Assembly (NCBI GenBank): GCA_963749905.1
Contig: CAVVOF010000006.1
Coordinates: 248,001 to 312,000 of the forward strand
Length of the DNA stretch: 64,000 bases
Source of the DNA: UBA10649 sp963749905
Lineage (GTDB): Bacteria; Actinomycetota; Actinomycetes; S36-B12
Reading direction: 5' to 3'
The position numbers were made by a program, and so were the translations under genes. Below, piece by piece: positions 25,870 through 34,840 of the stretch. The notes beneath the pieces were generated by a model that saw only the letters and a program-made list of their open reading frames with translations, had not been told where the DNA came from and searched no databases. Every line of letters starts with the position of its first letter. Positions within the stretch are counted from its first letter, which is position 1.

Positions 25870-27439
25870 TCAGGAGATTCGCACCGGGGTGCCCGAAACC
25901 GCGATGTCGGCACCGGCGGGCGCCGTGGCGCCGTCCATGCCGGTGATGACGGTACCGCCGGGGTTGGGCAGCGACCCCGCGGATCCGTCGTCGGTGTACG
26001 CCACGTAGAAGGGCACGCCACCGCGATCGAAGTTGCACTGGACCACGACCCCCGTCGAGGAGCAGCCGCTGAACGTCGAGCCGAGCACCCACTCACGGAT
26101 CCGGCCGTAGGCGCGAGTGGCCAGGTAGCCGTTCCACATCTGGATGCCGAGCAGCCGGTACTCCGGCGTCCACGCGTACCAGTAGCTCCGCGCGATCCCG
26201 AAGCGCAGCGAGTCGACGTAGGTCCGGCCGACGTAGCCCGGGTATCTCCGCGTCCGGGATCGAGCGGGCCGCCTCCCCGGTGCCGGGATTGGTGATGCCG
26301 TAGTTGATCTCGGTCTCCCAGATCGGCCTGGCCGGGGCGCCCGCGATCCGCAGCGCCGTCTTCATCATCCCCAGCAGGTACGCGCGGTCGCGGGGGGTTC
26401 CGGAGGCCAGCGGGTACAGGTGCACCGAGTACGCGTCGATCGGCCAGCCGAACTCCTTCAGCGCCGCGAGGTACTCCGGATAGAACTCCGTGAAGCCCTT
26501 GACCCAGCGTGAACCGGTCGACGCAGCCACCACCGTGGCGCCGGGCACCGCGTCCTTGATGATCCGGTAGGCGCGAGCGGTCAGGTCCGCCATCAACTCC
26601 GGGGTGCCGCGCCAGAACTGCGAGATGTTCGCCTCGTTCCAGATCTGGTAGGCCGCGATGCGCCCGCCGTACCGGTTCACCACCGCGCGCACGTAGGTCT
26701 CGAAGAGCGCCGGGTCCCGCATCGGCATGGACGAGCCGGGTCCGGCGAACTCGGCCCCCGGGGCGGACGCCACCGCGGCCCACTCGGGCGTGCCCCCGAG
26801 CACGAGCATGACGTCCTGCCCCGCCGCCTCCGCCGCGGCGACGTCCCTATCCAGCGCCCCCCAGGTGTACGTGCCCTGCGTGCGCTCGATCTTGTTCCAC
26901 GACGTGGAGGTGTCCCAGAGCCGCACGGTGCCCGCGAACTCGGGGCTGCCCTGGATCGGGTGGTTGCCGAACAGGGCGGCAGTGACCGGCACGCCGCTCT
27001 CCGGCACGTCCGCGTTGTCCGGCTGGGAGGGGCGATAGGGGTTCGCGATCTTCACGCTGACGGTCTTCTGCTGCGGCTTCAAGCCCTTGCCCGTGACGAC
27101 GGTGCGCAGCCAGACGCGGCCCACGGTCGGCCCTGACTCCACGGTGAACGGCTTCTCCCCGCCGGCCCGGGCCACCCGCCAGCTCGACACCTTCGTGAAG
27201 GACTGCCCGTCTCGGGATGCGGACAGGGTGGCGGTACGCCGGACGGCGCGCGCAGTGGCCGGGACGGCGACCGTCAGCGCGAACGTGTCGTATGCCGGGG
27301 CCTCGGTGGGCGCGGTCATCACGATCGGCGGCCGCGGGGCAGCAACCGCAGGAGCAGGCACGCCGCCCCCGACGATGAGGGCGGCCACTGCCAGGATCAC
27401 CGCCGCACGGACCGCCCACGAACCCGCCCACATCGTCAT
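25870..27439 (-). pseudogene. Secreted glycoside hydrolase (clan A-like, GH39-type), frameshifted
   Basis: An N-terminal signal peptide (AVILAVAALIVGGGVPAPAVAA) is followed by a beta-domain and a (beta/alpha)8 hydrolase. The likely acid/base Glu is in IWNEANI (~residue 268) and the nucleophile Glu in WETEINYG (~375). A 1-nt insertion near 26237-26243 breaks the frame; repair continues YVGRTYVDSLRFG, WYAWTPEYRLLGIQMWNG to the end at 25870 (total ~522 residues). The start ATG overlaps the ABM gene stop (ATGA). The carbohydrate substrate is unknown. Confidence 0.75.
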
Positions 27440-27742
27440 CGAGGCCCCCGGTACTCGCGCACCACGTCGGCCACCGTCACGCCGTACTCCTCGTAGAAGT
27501 CCGCGATGCCGCGACGCTGGGCCTCGCGGTGCTCCACGTTCTCGCGCCAGCCCCGTACGGCTGCCTCGTCTGTGAACCAGGCGACTGTGACGCCCTCACG
27601 CGTGACCCGAGTCGCGGACGCTGTGCATGCGGAGGAAGCCCGGCTGCTCCGACGCAAGGACCGCCATCCGCGCCGCCATCTCGCGGTACTCCCCGTCGTG
27701 ACTGGTCGTGCGGCGTGAGGTGAACACCACCACGACAGCCAT
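27436..27742 (-). pseudogene. Antibiotic biosynthesis monooxygenase (ABM) domain protein, frameshifted
   Basis: A ~101-residue ferredoxin-like ABM protein if one inserted base near 27606-27611 is ignored. The N-terminal half (VVVVFTSRRT, EMAARMAVLASEQPGFL) and C-terminal half (VTVAWFTDEAAVRGW, EHREAQRRGIADFY) lie in adjacent frames and join at RDS/VTREG. These proteins bind haem or small organics and are often stress-related. The ATG at 27742 matches the family start. It is translationally coupled to the glycoside hydrolase gene. Confidence 0.8.
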
Positions 27743-27790
27743 TGCGCCCTCCATCCGCTCGCCCGATCCCGGGCGCGCTACCGCCAACCC

Positions 27791-27796
27791 TAGACT
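27791..27796 (+). promoter_or_regulatory. Leaderless promoter -10 box (TAGACT) for the cruF operon
   Basis: TAGACT is separated by 6 nt from the GTG start at 27803 with no ribosome-binding site. It probably drives the cruF-GT2-crtD-like operon. Confidence 0.55.
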
Positions 27797-27802
27797 CGCG
27801 GG

Positions 27803-28597
27803 GTGAGCCAGCGGATCTACACCGGACCGCGGACGGCACGCCATCGCGGCCCGTCCCGGTGGCTGGCGCTGCTTCCATGGGCCTTCGCGGCGATCACCAT
27901 CCTCGGCCAGATCGTGTGGGTGCTCGCCGGCGACGGCCGCACGGCGCTGACCGTCCTGACCGTCGTCACCTTCTTCCTCGCCAGCGCCAGTCACGCGATC
28001 GCCAACCGCGGGTGGGCCTGGGCCATCGGCTTCCTGTCGATCTCCCTGGCGTTCGGCTGGGGCATCGAGCGGCTGGGACTGGCCACCTCGTTCCCCTTCG
28101 GCACCTACGAGTACGCCGACACTCTCGGCCTCGCCATCGGCGGGGTCCCGCTGGTGATCCCGCTGGCCTGGTCGATGATGGCCTACCCCTGCCTGCTCGC
28201 CGCTCAGCGGCTGACCAGCACGGGCGTCGGCACCGCCCTCGTCGGCGGCTGGGTGCTGGCGGCCTGGGACCTGTTCCTCGATCCGCAGATGGTCGGCGAG
28301 GGCTACTGGGTGTGGGCGGACGCGGGGTGGGCCCTGCCCGGGATGGACGGCATCCCGCTCCAGAACAACCTGGGCTGGCTGCTGTCCGCCATCGGGCTGA
28401 TGGCGCTGCTCAACCTGCTCCCCCGCAAGCCGGCCAACGACGGTGTTCCGGTACTGATGATCGCGTGGGTGTACTTCTCCAGCGTGTTCGCGAACCTGGT
28501 GTTCTTCGAACGGCCCGGTGTCGCACTCTGGGGCGGAGTCTGCATGGGCCTGGTCGTGATCCCCTACCTGTGGAAGTCCTGGAGCGAGCCGCAGTGA
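27803..28597 (+). CDS. cruF: Carotenoid 1,2-hydratase-like membrane protein (CruF family)
   Basis: A 264-residue integral membrane protein with about seven helices, of the Caroten_synth (DUF422)/CruF family (SFPFGTYEYAD, LAWSMMAYP, WDLFLDPQMVGEGYWVW). CruF hydrates the 1',2' double bond of the psi end of gamma-carotene- or lycopene-type carotenoids, giving a 1'-hydroxy group. It is the first gene of an overlapping operon with a GT2 glycosyltransferase and a CrtI-like enzyme. The GTG start is supported by the leaderless promoter. Hydratase function is inferred from the family and its neighbours. Confidence 0.82.
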   Translation: MSQRIYTGPRTARHRGPSRWLALLPWAFAAITILGQIVWVLAGDGRTALTVLTVVTFFLASASHAIANRGWAWAIGFLSISLAFGWGIERLGLATSFPFGTYEYADTLGLAIGGVPLVIPLAWSMMAYPCLLAAQRLTSTGVGTALVGGWVLAAWDLFLDPQMVGEGYWVWADAGWALPGMDGIPLQNNLGWLLSAIGLMALLNLLPRKPANDGVPVLMIAWVYFSSVFANLVFFERPGVALWGGVCMGLVVIPYLWKSWSEPQ

Positions 28598-29763
28598 CCG
28601 CGCGGGCCGGGACCGCCTGGGTGGTCACGGCGGGCAGTGCGCTCGCCTGCGGCCTGGCCGTCCACACGTTCGTCAACCTGAAGTACCTGCGCCGACCTCA
28701 GCGGCCAGCCACGACTGTCGACGAGTCCGTCACCGTGCTCATCCCGGCCCGGGACGAGGCCGCCCACATCGGCGCGACGGTGCAGTCCGCCCTCGCGCAG
28801 GCCGGGCTCCGCGATCTCGAGGTCATCGTGCTCGACGACGGTTCCTCCGACGACACGGCCGCGATCGTGACGGGCCTGATCGACGAGGCGTCTGCGGCAC
28901 CGGGCACCGACGCCGGCGTTCGGCTGCGGCTCGTCCACGGCGGGACGGAGCCGGTGCCGGCCGGCTGGCTCGGCAAGCCGTGGGCCTGCGCGCGACTGGC
29001 CGACCAGGCGTCCGGCAGCGTCCTCGCCTTCGTCGATGCCGATGTGCTGCTCGAACCGGACGCGGTGGCCGCGCTGGTCAGCCTGCTGAGGGAGCATGAG
29101 TTCGCCCTCGTGGCGCCCTACCCGCGCCAGCTCGCGGACGGCTGGCTCGAGCGTCTCGTCCAGCCGCTGGTCACCTGGTCATGGGTGGCCACCCTCCCGC
29201 TGCGCTGGGCAGAGACCTCGTCCCGCCCCTCCCTCTCCGCGGCCAACGGCCAGCTGATCGTGCTCGACGCGGTGGCCTACCGCAGCGTCGGCGGTCACGC
29301 GGCCGTGCGCGGCGACGTGATCGAGGACGTGGCCCTGATGCGCGCACTCAAGCGGCGCGGGCTGCGCACGGCGACCGTCGACGGGTCGCAGCTCGCGACG
29401 TGCCGCATGTACGACGGATCAGCCGCCGTCGTCGCGGGCTACTCGAAGTCGCTCTGGTCGGCGTTCGGCGGACCGGCCGGCTCGGTCGGCGTCAACGCAC
29501 TGCTGCTCACCGCGTACGTGGTGCCGGCCGCCGCCCTCGTTGCTGCACCCAGCGGTCGACTGCGGGCCGTCGGTGCGATCGGCTACGCCGCGGGAGTCGC
29601 CAGCCGGATGCTGGTGGCACGGCGCACGGGCGAGCCCACGCTGCCCGACGCCTTCGCGCATCCCGCGTCCATCGTTTCCTTCACGGCCCTGAATGTGATC
29701 TCGTGGTGGCGGCACACCCGCGGGCGCAACACGTGGAAGGGACGGCAGGTGGTGGCGACATGA
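28594..29763 (+). CDS. Family 2 glycosyltransferase, CruG-like
   Basis: A 389-residue membrane-associated GT2: one N-terminal helix, then the GT-A core with VTVLIPARDEAAHIG, VIVLDDGSSDDT, LAFVDADVLL (metal-binding Asp) and a GDVIEDVALMRAL region, and two or three C-terminal helices. Length and context fit CruG/CrtQ-type carotenoid glycosyltransferases, which add a sugar to the hydroxyl made by CruF. The GTG start overlaps the cruF stop (GTGA) and its own stop overlaps the next ATG (ATGA). The sugar is unknown. Confidence 0.8.
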   Translation: MTARAGTAWVVTAGSALACGLAVHTFVNLKYLRRPQRPATTVDESVTVLIPARDEAAHIGATVQSALAQAGLRDLEVIVLDDGSSDDTAAIVTGLIDEASAAPGTDAGVRLRLVHGGTEPVPAGWLGKPWACARLADQASGSVLAFVDADVLLEPDAVAALVSLLREHEFALVAPYPRQLADGWLERLVQPLVTWSWVATLPLRWAETSSRPSLSAANGQLIVLDAVAYRSVGGHAAVRGDVIEDVALMRALKRRGLRTATVDGSQLATCRMYDGSAAVVAGYSKSLWSAFGGPAGSVGVNALLLTAYVVPAAALVAAPSGRLRAVGAIGYAAGVASRMLVARRTGEPTLPDAFAHPASIVSFTALNVISWWRHTRGRNTWKGRQVVAT

Positions 29764-31256
29764 GCAGAGCGGTCGTGGTCGGCGGAGGCGTCGGCGGGCT
29801 GGCCACGTCGGCGCGGCTGGCGGTGAAGGGCCACGACGTCGTGCTGCTCGAGAAGTCCGGGCACTTCGGCGGGAAGCTGGCCACCTACCGCCGCGACGGC
29901 TTCGCCTTCGACACCGGTCCGAGCCTGTTCACCCTGCCGGCGGTCTACCGGGACCTGTTCCTCAAGACCGGTCGACCGCTCGAGGAGGAGGTCGACCTCC
30001 AGCCGGTCGAGCCGGCCTTCGGGTATCACTTCGCCGACGGGTCGTCGGTGACCGTTCCCGGTGTCGATCCGGCGCGGGCCGCCCGGGCGTTCCAGGACGC
30101 GTTCGGCGGCAGCGCCGGCGAGGACTGGCGCCGACTCATCGCGCGCGGCGGCGAGATGTGGCGCGTCACGCGGGAGCCGTTCCTGCAGTCGCCCCTCGAC
30201 GGCTGGCGCACCCTGCTCAAGCTGGCGAACCCCGCCGACGTCCGGACGGTGGCGCCGATGGCCACGCTGCGGGACATCGGCCGCCAGTACCTGTCCGACT
30301 GGCGGCTCCGGCAGATCCTCGACCGCTACGCCACCTACAGCGGCTCCGACCCCCGCAGTGCGCCAGCCGTGCTGGCGACCATCCCGTACATGGAGGAGAC
30401 CTTCGGGGCCTGGCATCTCGGCGGCGGACTCGGGACGCTGGCCGATGCCCTGGTGCGCCGGTGCGAGGAGCGCGGGGTGGAGCTGCGCGCCGACACCGAC
30501 GTGGAGCGGATCCTGGTCCATGACGGTGCGGTCAGCGGCGTGCGACTGCTCTCCGGCGAGGTGATCGACGCCGACATCGTGGTGGCGAACGCGGACGCCC
30601 AGCACGTCTACGGGCACCTCGTGGAGGACTCCCGGGCCCGACGGATCAGCCGTGACCTCGCCAAGCGGGCGCCGGCCCTGTCCGGCTTCGTCATGCTGCT
30701 GGCGCTGAACGGCCGCACGCCGGGGATCCAGCATCACAACGTGTGGTTCCCCGCGGAGTACGACGGGGAGTTCGACGCGCTGTTCGGTCGGAACCCGCGG
30801 CCGATCGAGGATCCGGCCATCTACGCATGCGTGCCCGACGACCCCAGCATGCGGCCCGACGACGACAGCGAGGCGTGGTTCATCCTCATCAACGCGCCCC
30901 GGCATGGCGACGGCGAGCACGGCACGGTGGACTGGGATGCCCCCGGTCTCGCCGAGGGCTACGCGGACCGGCTGCTGGCCGTGCTGGCCGCGCGCGGCGT
31001 CGACATCCGCGATCGGGTGCGCTGGCGGGAACTGCGGACACCGGCCGACTTCGAGCGACGCACCGGCGCACCGGGCGGGTCCATCTACGGGTCGTCGAGC
31101 AACGGCGCCCGCGCGGCGTTCCAGCGACCCGCGAACCGGTCCCCGATTCCCGGGCTGTTCCTGGTCGGGGGTTCCGCGCATCCGGGCGGCGGGCTGCCCC
31201 TCGTCGGGATGGGCGCAGAGATCGTCGCCGACCTGATCGGCCGCCCCTCCGCCTGA
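29760..31256 (+). CDS. CrtI-type carotenoid desaturase (CrtD-like)
   Basis: A 498-residue FAD enzyme of the phytoene desaturase family. The dinucleotide-binding motif GGGVGGLATSARL is at the N-terminus, FDTGPSLFTLP follows, and the C-terminal FAD signature is LVGGSAHPGGGLPLVGMGA. It is distinct from the CrtI in the crtE cluster. In the CruF/GT operon it most likely adds a 3',4' double bond after hydration (CrtD role), but other CrtI-type activities are possible. It ends the operon, facing the antiporter gene. Confidence 0.8.
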   Translation: MSRAVVVGGGVGGLATSARLAVKGHDVVLLEKSGHFGGKLATYRRDGFAFDTGPSLFTLPAVYRDLFLKTGRPLEEEVDLQPVEPAFGYHFADGSSVTVPGVDPARAARAFQDAFGGSAGEDWRRLIARGGEMWRVTREPFLQSPLDGWRTLLKLANPADVRTVAPMATLRDIGRQYLSDWRLRQILDRYATYSGSDPRSAPAVLATIPYMEETFGAWHLGGGLGTLADALVRRCEERGVELRADTDVERILVHDGAVSGVRLLSGEVIDADIVVANADAQHVYGHLVEDSRARRISRDLAKRAPALSGFVMLLALNGRTPGIQHHNVWFPAEYDGEFDALFGRNPRPIEDPAIYACVPDDPSMRPDDDSEAWFILINAPRHGDGEHGTVDWDAPGLAEGYADRLLAVLAARGVDIRDRVRWRELRTPADFERRTGAPGGSIYGSSSNGARAAFQRPANRSPIPGLFLVGGSAHPGGGLPLVGMGAEIVADLIGRPSA

Positions 31257-31265
31257 CCCCTGCTG

Positions 31266-32756
31266 CTAGCCGGGACCCAGCCAGCGGGCCAGCCGTCCGC
31301 GACGGGACACGTCCTGCATCCGCCGCTCGGTGTCGGCCCGCGCCTCCTCCGTCGTGACGATCAGCACCTGGTCCCCGGCCCGGATTCGGGTGTGCGCATC
31401 GGGAGCCAGGGCAACGTCCCCGCGCACGATGAGGGACACCACTGCCCCGGTGGGCAGGCCCAGCTCGGAGACGAACGCGCCGACGAGGTGGGACTCCTCC
31501 GGCACCTCGAAGCCGAGCACCTGCGCCGACATCCCGTCGAGCGGCGCGCTCTCCAGCTCCAGCTCGACCGCCTCCTCGCGCTTGACCACGCCCAGTCGAA
31601 GTCCGCCGATCCGGATCAGCGGCACCTGGACCACGATCAGGATCAGCACGACGATCAGCGTCACGTCGAACACCTGACGCCCGCCGGGCACGCCCAGCCC
31701 GAGCGGGATGGCCGCGAACACGATCGGGACGGCGCCGCGCAGGCCCGCGATGGACGCGAACGCGATCGTCGCGCGCGGCAGGCGGAACGGCAGCAGCGCA
31801 GCCAGGGCGGCCAGCGGACGGGCGACCACCAGGATCACCACGGCCACGACCAGCGCGATCGGGAGGGCCGCCGGGAGCGTTCCCACATCCGCCAGCGCCC
31901 CGAGCATGAAGAACAGCCCGATCTCGGCGATCCACGCCAGCCCGTCCGCGAAGCCGATGATCGACCGACGGTGCGGCAGCCGCGCGGTCGAGCCGATGAT
32001 CACCGCGGCCACGTAGACGGCGAGGAAGCCGGACGAGTGCACGACGTCGGCCAGTCCGTATGCCCCGATCAGCAGGGCCAGGGCCGCGATCGGGTAGAGA
32101 CCGACTGCGGGCAGGGCCAGTCGCGGCAGCAGCCATCGGCCGGCGTAGCCGACTGCCAGACCGACCAGGGCGCCACCGATCAGCTCGGCCACCACCAGCA
32201 GCGGGATCTGCCACCACGGCGTGCTCTCGAAAGCGCCGCTCGACACGATCGACACGAGCACGACGACCGGTGCGTCGTTGAAGCCAGCCTCTGCCTCGAG
32301 CAGCGTGCGGACCTTGGAGGTGATGCCCATCCTCCGCATGACGGAGAACACTGCGGCGGCGTCGGTCGCCGCAAGCACGGCACCGATCAGGATGGCGTTC
32401 TGGAGGGTGACGTCGAGCAGCCACACCAGCGGCAGTGCGACCACCGCGATGCTCACCGCGACGCCCAGCGACGCCATGGCGATCGCCGGCCACATCACCG
32501 GTCGCAACTGGTCGACGCGGGTGGTCAGGCCGCCCTGCGCGAGGATCAGCACCAGGGCCGAGTAGCCGAGCACGGTGGCCAACTGGGCGTCGCTGACGTG
32601 CAGGGACGGGAACGTCGCGCCGAGTACCAGGCCCAGGACCAGGTAGAGCAGCAGGCCCGGGACTCCGAGGCGGCCGGCGAGCCGAACGCCGACCACGGAG
32701 ACGAGCACGATGACGGCGCCGACGAGCAGCGCGATCGCAAGCTCCTCGAGCGTCAT
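31266..32756 (-). CDS. CPA1-type K+(Na+)/H+ antiporter with TrkA-C domain
   Basis: A 496-residue antiporter with about 12-13 membrane helices. Blocks of the NhaP2/CPA1 group include ILAQGGLTTR, AATDAAAVFSVMRRMG, EAGFNDAPVVVLVS (conserved Asp in the transport core) and ASIAGLRGAVPIVFA. A cytoplasmic TrkA-C/RCK-C domain follows (ESHLVGAFVSELGLPTGAVVSLIVRG, IRAGDQVLIVT). It should exchange K+ or Na+ for protons. The ATG at 32756 follows a GGGGAT region; the frame opens far upstream inside metF but that is not coding. Confidence 0.92.
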   Translation of the reverse strand: MTLEELAIALLVGAVIVLVSVVGVRLAGRLGVPGLLLYLVLGLVLGATFPSLHVSDAQLATVLGYSALVLILAQGGLTTRVDQLRPVMWPAIAMASLGVAVSIAVVALPLVWLLDVTLQNAILIGAVLAATDAAAVFSVMRRMGITSKVRTLLEAEAGFNDAPVVVLVSIVSSGAFESTPWWQIPLLVVAELIGGALVGLAVGYAGRWLLPRLALPAVGLYPIAALALLIGAYGLADVVHSSGFLAVYVAAVIIGSTARLPHRRSIIGFADGLAWIAEIGLFFMLGALADVGTLPAALPIALVVAVVILVVARPLAALAALLPFRLPRATIAFASIAGLRGAVPIVFAAIPLGLGVPGGRQVFDVTLIVVLILIVVQVPLIRIGGLRLGVVKREEAVELELESAPLDGMSAQVLGFEVPEESHLVGAFVSELGLPTGAVVSLIVRGDVALAPDAHTRIRAGDQVLIVTTEEARADTERRMQDVSRRGRLARWLGPG

Positions 32757-32773
32757 GCCATCCCCCGGCCCAG

Positions 32774-33667
32774 CTATCCGGTCAGTGCGCTGAGGCCAAG
32801 GGCTTGGTACACCTCGATGGTGGCCGTGGACCGGTTCAGGGTGTAGAAGTGCAGCCCGGGAGCCCCGAGGTCCAGCAACCGCTGGCACATCTCGGCCGCC
32901 ACCTCGACGCCGAGTGCCGTGACGGCCGCTGCGTCGTCGGCGACGGCATGGAAGCGCTCGGCCAGGTCCGCCGGGAACTGTGCGCCGGACAGGGCCGCGA
33001 ATCGCTCGATCTGCGCGACGTTGGTGACCGGCATGATGCCCGGGATGATCGGCATCGTGCAGCCCGCGGCGTGCGCGGACTCCACGAGCCGCTCGTAGTC
33101 GGACACCCGGAAGAACAACTGGGTGATCGCGTACTCGGCGCCGGCCTGCTGCTTCATGGCCAGCACGCGGGCGTCCTGCGCGAGGTCGGGCGACTCGGGG
33201 TGGCCCTCGGGGAACGCGGCCACCCCGACGCTGAACGAGCCCAGCGTGCGGATCAGCTCCACCAGCTCGACCGCGTGATCGAGGCCACCGGGATGCGACT
33301 CCCACGGGGTGTTCAGTCCGGTCGGCGGGTCGCCGCGGAGCGCGAGCAGGCTGGTGACACCCACGCCCGCGTACTGCCCCACCACCTCACGCAGTTCGTC
33401 GCGGCTCGCCCCGACGCAGGTCAGGTGCCCGACGGGGGTGAGGGTGGTGTCCGACGCGATCTCGCCGGTCAGGCGCACGGTGCGGTCCTGCGTGGTGCCG
33501 CCGGCTCCGTAGGTCACGGAGACGAAGGTCGGCTTGAGGGCCTCGATGTCGCGGACCGTCCGCCAGAGGGTGCGCTCCCCCTCGTCGGTCTTCGGCGGGA
33601 ACAGCTCGAACGAGAACGATCGGCGACCGCTGGCCAGCACCTGTCCCAGGGAATCGGTCGCACGCAT
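32774..33667 (-). CDS. metF: Methylenetetrahydrofolate reductase
   Basis: A 297-residue (beta/alpha)8 flavoprotein that makes 5-methyl-THF for methionine synthesis. Family blocks are FSFELFPPKTDEGERTLW, FVSVTYGAGG, HLTCVG, LLALRGDPP, FSVGVAAFPEGHPES, AITQLFFRV and PGIMPVTN, with the end HFYTLNRS. The ATG at 33667 is preferred to a GTG two codons upstream because a TAGGCT -10 box (33674-33679) lies exactly 6 nt before this ATG, as in a leaderless transcript; from the GTG the gap would be zero. It is divergent from crtE. Confidence 0.95.
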   Translation of the reverse strand: MRATDSLGQVLASGRRSFSFELFPPKTDEGERTLWRTVRDIEALKPTFVSVTYGAGGTTQDRTVRLTGEIASDTTLTPVGHLTCVGASRDELREVVGQYAGVGVTSLLALRGDPPTGLNTPWESHPGGLDHAVELVELIRTLGSFSVGVAAFPEGHPESPDLAQDARVLAMKQQAGAEYAITQLFFRVSDYERLVESAHAAGCTMPIIPGIMPVTNVAQIERFAALSGAQFPADLAERFHAVADDAAAVTALGVEVAAEMCQRLLDLGAPGLHFYTLNRSTATIEVYQALGLSALTG

Positions 33668-33673
33668 GCGCAC

Positions 33674-33679
33674 AGCCTA
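33674..33679 (-). promoter_or_regulatory. Leaderless promoter -10 box for metF (TAGGCT)
   Basis: On the minus strand TAGGCT is followed by GTGCGC and then ATG, a 6-nt spacing that defines the metF start. Confidence 0.55.
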
Positions 33680-33745
33680 CGGAGCCGCGACACCCCGTAG
33701 CCGGGAGGCCCGAACTCCCGGGAGGCCGGATCAGTCGCCGCGCCG

Positions 33746-33751
33746 TAGGCT
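33746..33751 (+). promoter_or_regulatory. Leaderless promoter -10 box for crtE operon (TAGGCT)
   Basis: TAGGCT followed by six bases and the GTG at 33758, with no ribosome-binding site; it is the probable start of the crtE-crtI-mptB-crtB transcript. Confidence 0.55.
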
Positions 33752-33757
33752 CGGCAC

Positions 33758-34840
33758 GTGATCGATCCGTCGCCCGCTCCCTTCGACGCCGCCGACCTGC
33801 GCCCGCGCGTGCAGAGCGTGATCGACGACGTGCTGGCGTACGAGACCGGCATCCTCGCCGGTGTCAGCGACGACCTGGATCCACTGGTCGAGGCCATCAC
33901 CGCCCTGCTCCAGGGCGGCAAGCGCCTGCGCCCGGCGTTCTGCTACTGGGGCTGGCGCGGCGCGGGCGGCGACGCCGCACTGGATGAGGCCGCGCTGAAG
34001 GCCGCCGCGTCCCTCGAGTTCCTGCAGGCGTGCGCCCTCATTCACGACGACGTGATGGACGGATCCGACACCCGGCGAGGCCTGCCCGCCGCCCATCGAC
34101 GGTTCGCGGGACTGCATCGCGACGAGGAGTGGCACGGCTCGCCGGAGACCTACGGGATCGGAGCGGCGATCCTCCTCGGCGACCTGTGCCTGAGCTGGGC
34201 CGACGAGGTGCTCCTGAAGTCCGGACTCCCGCTGCCGGCGCTCGCGCGGGGCAAGGCCGTCTACGACGAGATGCGCACTGAGCTGATGGCCGGCCAGTAC
34301 CTCGACCTGCTCGAGCAGGCGCGCGGTGGCGGATCCGTGGACCGCGCCCTCACGGTGGTCCGCTACAAGTCCGCGAAGTACACGATCGAGCGCCCCCTGC
34401 ACCTCGGCGCGGCCCTCGCCGGCGCCGACGGCTCCCTGCTGACGGCCTACTCCGACTACGGGATCCCGCTGGGCGAGGCGTTCCAGCTGCGCGACGACAT
34501 CCTGGGCGTGTTCGGCGACCCGTCCGAGACGGGCAAGCCCGCGGGCGACGATCTCCGCGAGGGCAAGCGCACGGTGCTGGTCGCGCTCGCAGTCGAGCAC
34601 AGCACGCCGCTGCAGGCATCGGCGATCCGCCGGTACCTGGGCGACCCCGGCCTCGACGCGGCCGGTATCGACACCCTGCGCGAGGTCATCGAGGCCACCG
34701 GGGCACGCGCGGCCACGGAGGAGCTGATCGACGAGCTGATGCAGCGCTCGCTTTCCGCGCTGGCTGCCGCAGACATCGACGACGAGGCCCGCTCGGTGCT
34801 GGCCGGCCTTGCGTACGCCGCAACCAGGAGGAGTGTCTAG
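33758..34840 (+). CDS. crtE: Geranylgeranyl diphosphate synthase (polyprenyl synthetase)
   Basis: A 360-residue trans-prenyltransferase. The first Asp-rich motif is HDDVMDGSDTRRG and the second is FQLRDDILGVFGD; GGKRLRP and KYTIERP are also present. It condenses IPP onto allylic diphosphates, with GGPP the expected product for carotenoid supply. It is followed without a gap by crtI (TAG overlapping GTG), so the operon is crtE-crtI-mptB-crtB. The leaderless GTG start is supported by TAGGCT. Confidence 0.9.
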   Translation: MIDPSPAPFDAADLRPRVQSVIDDVLAYETGILAGVSDDLDPLVEAITALLQGGKRLRPAFCYWGWRGAGGDAALDEAALKAAASLEFLQACALIHDDVMDGSDTRRGLPAAHRRFAGLHRDEEWHGSPETYGIGAAILLGDLCLSWADEVLLKSGLPLPALARGKAVYDEMRTELMAGQYLDLLEQARGGGSVDRALTVVRYKSAKYTIERPLHLGAALAGADGSLLTAYSDYGIPLGEAFQLRDDILGVFGDPSETGKPAGDDLREGKRTVLVALAVEHSTPLQASAIRRYLGDPGLDAAGIDTLREVIEATGARAATEELIDELMQRSLSALAAADIDDEARSVLAGLAYAATRRSV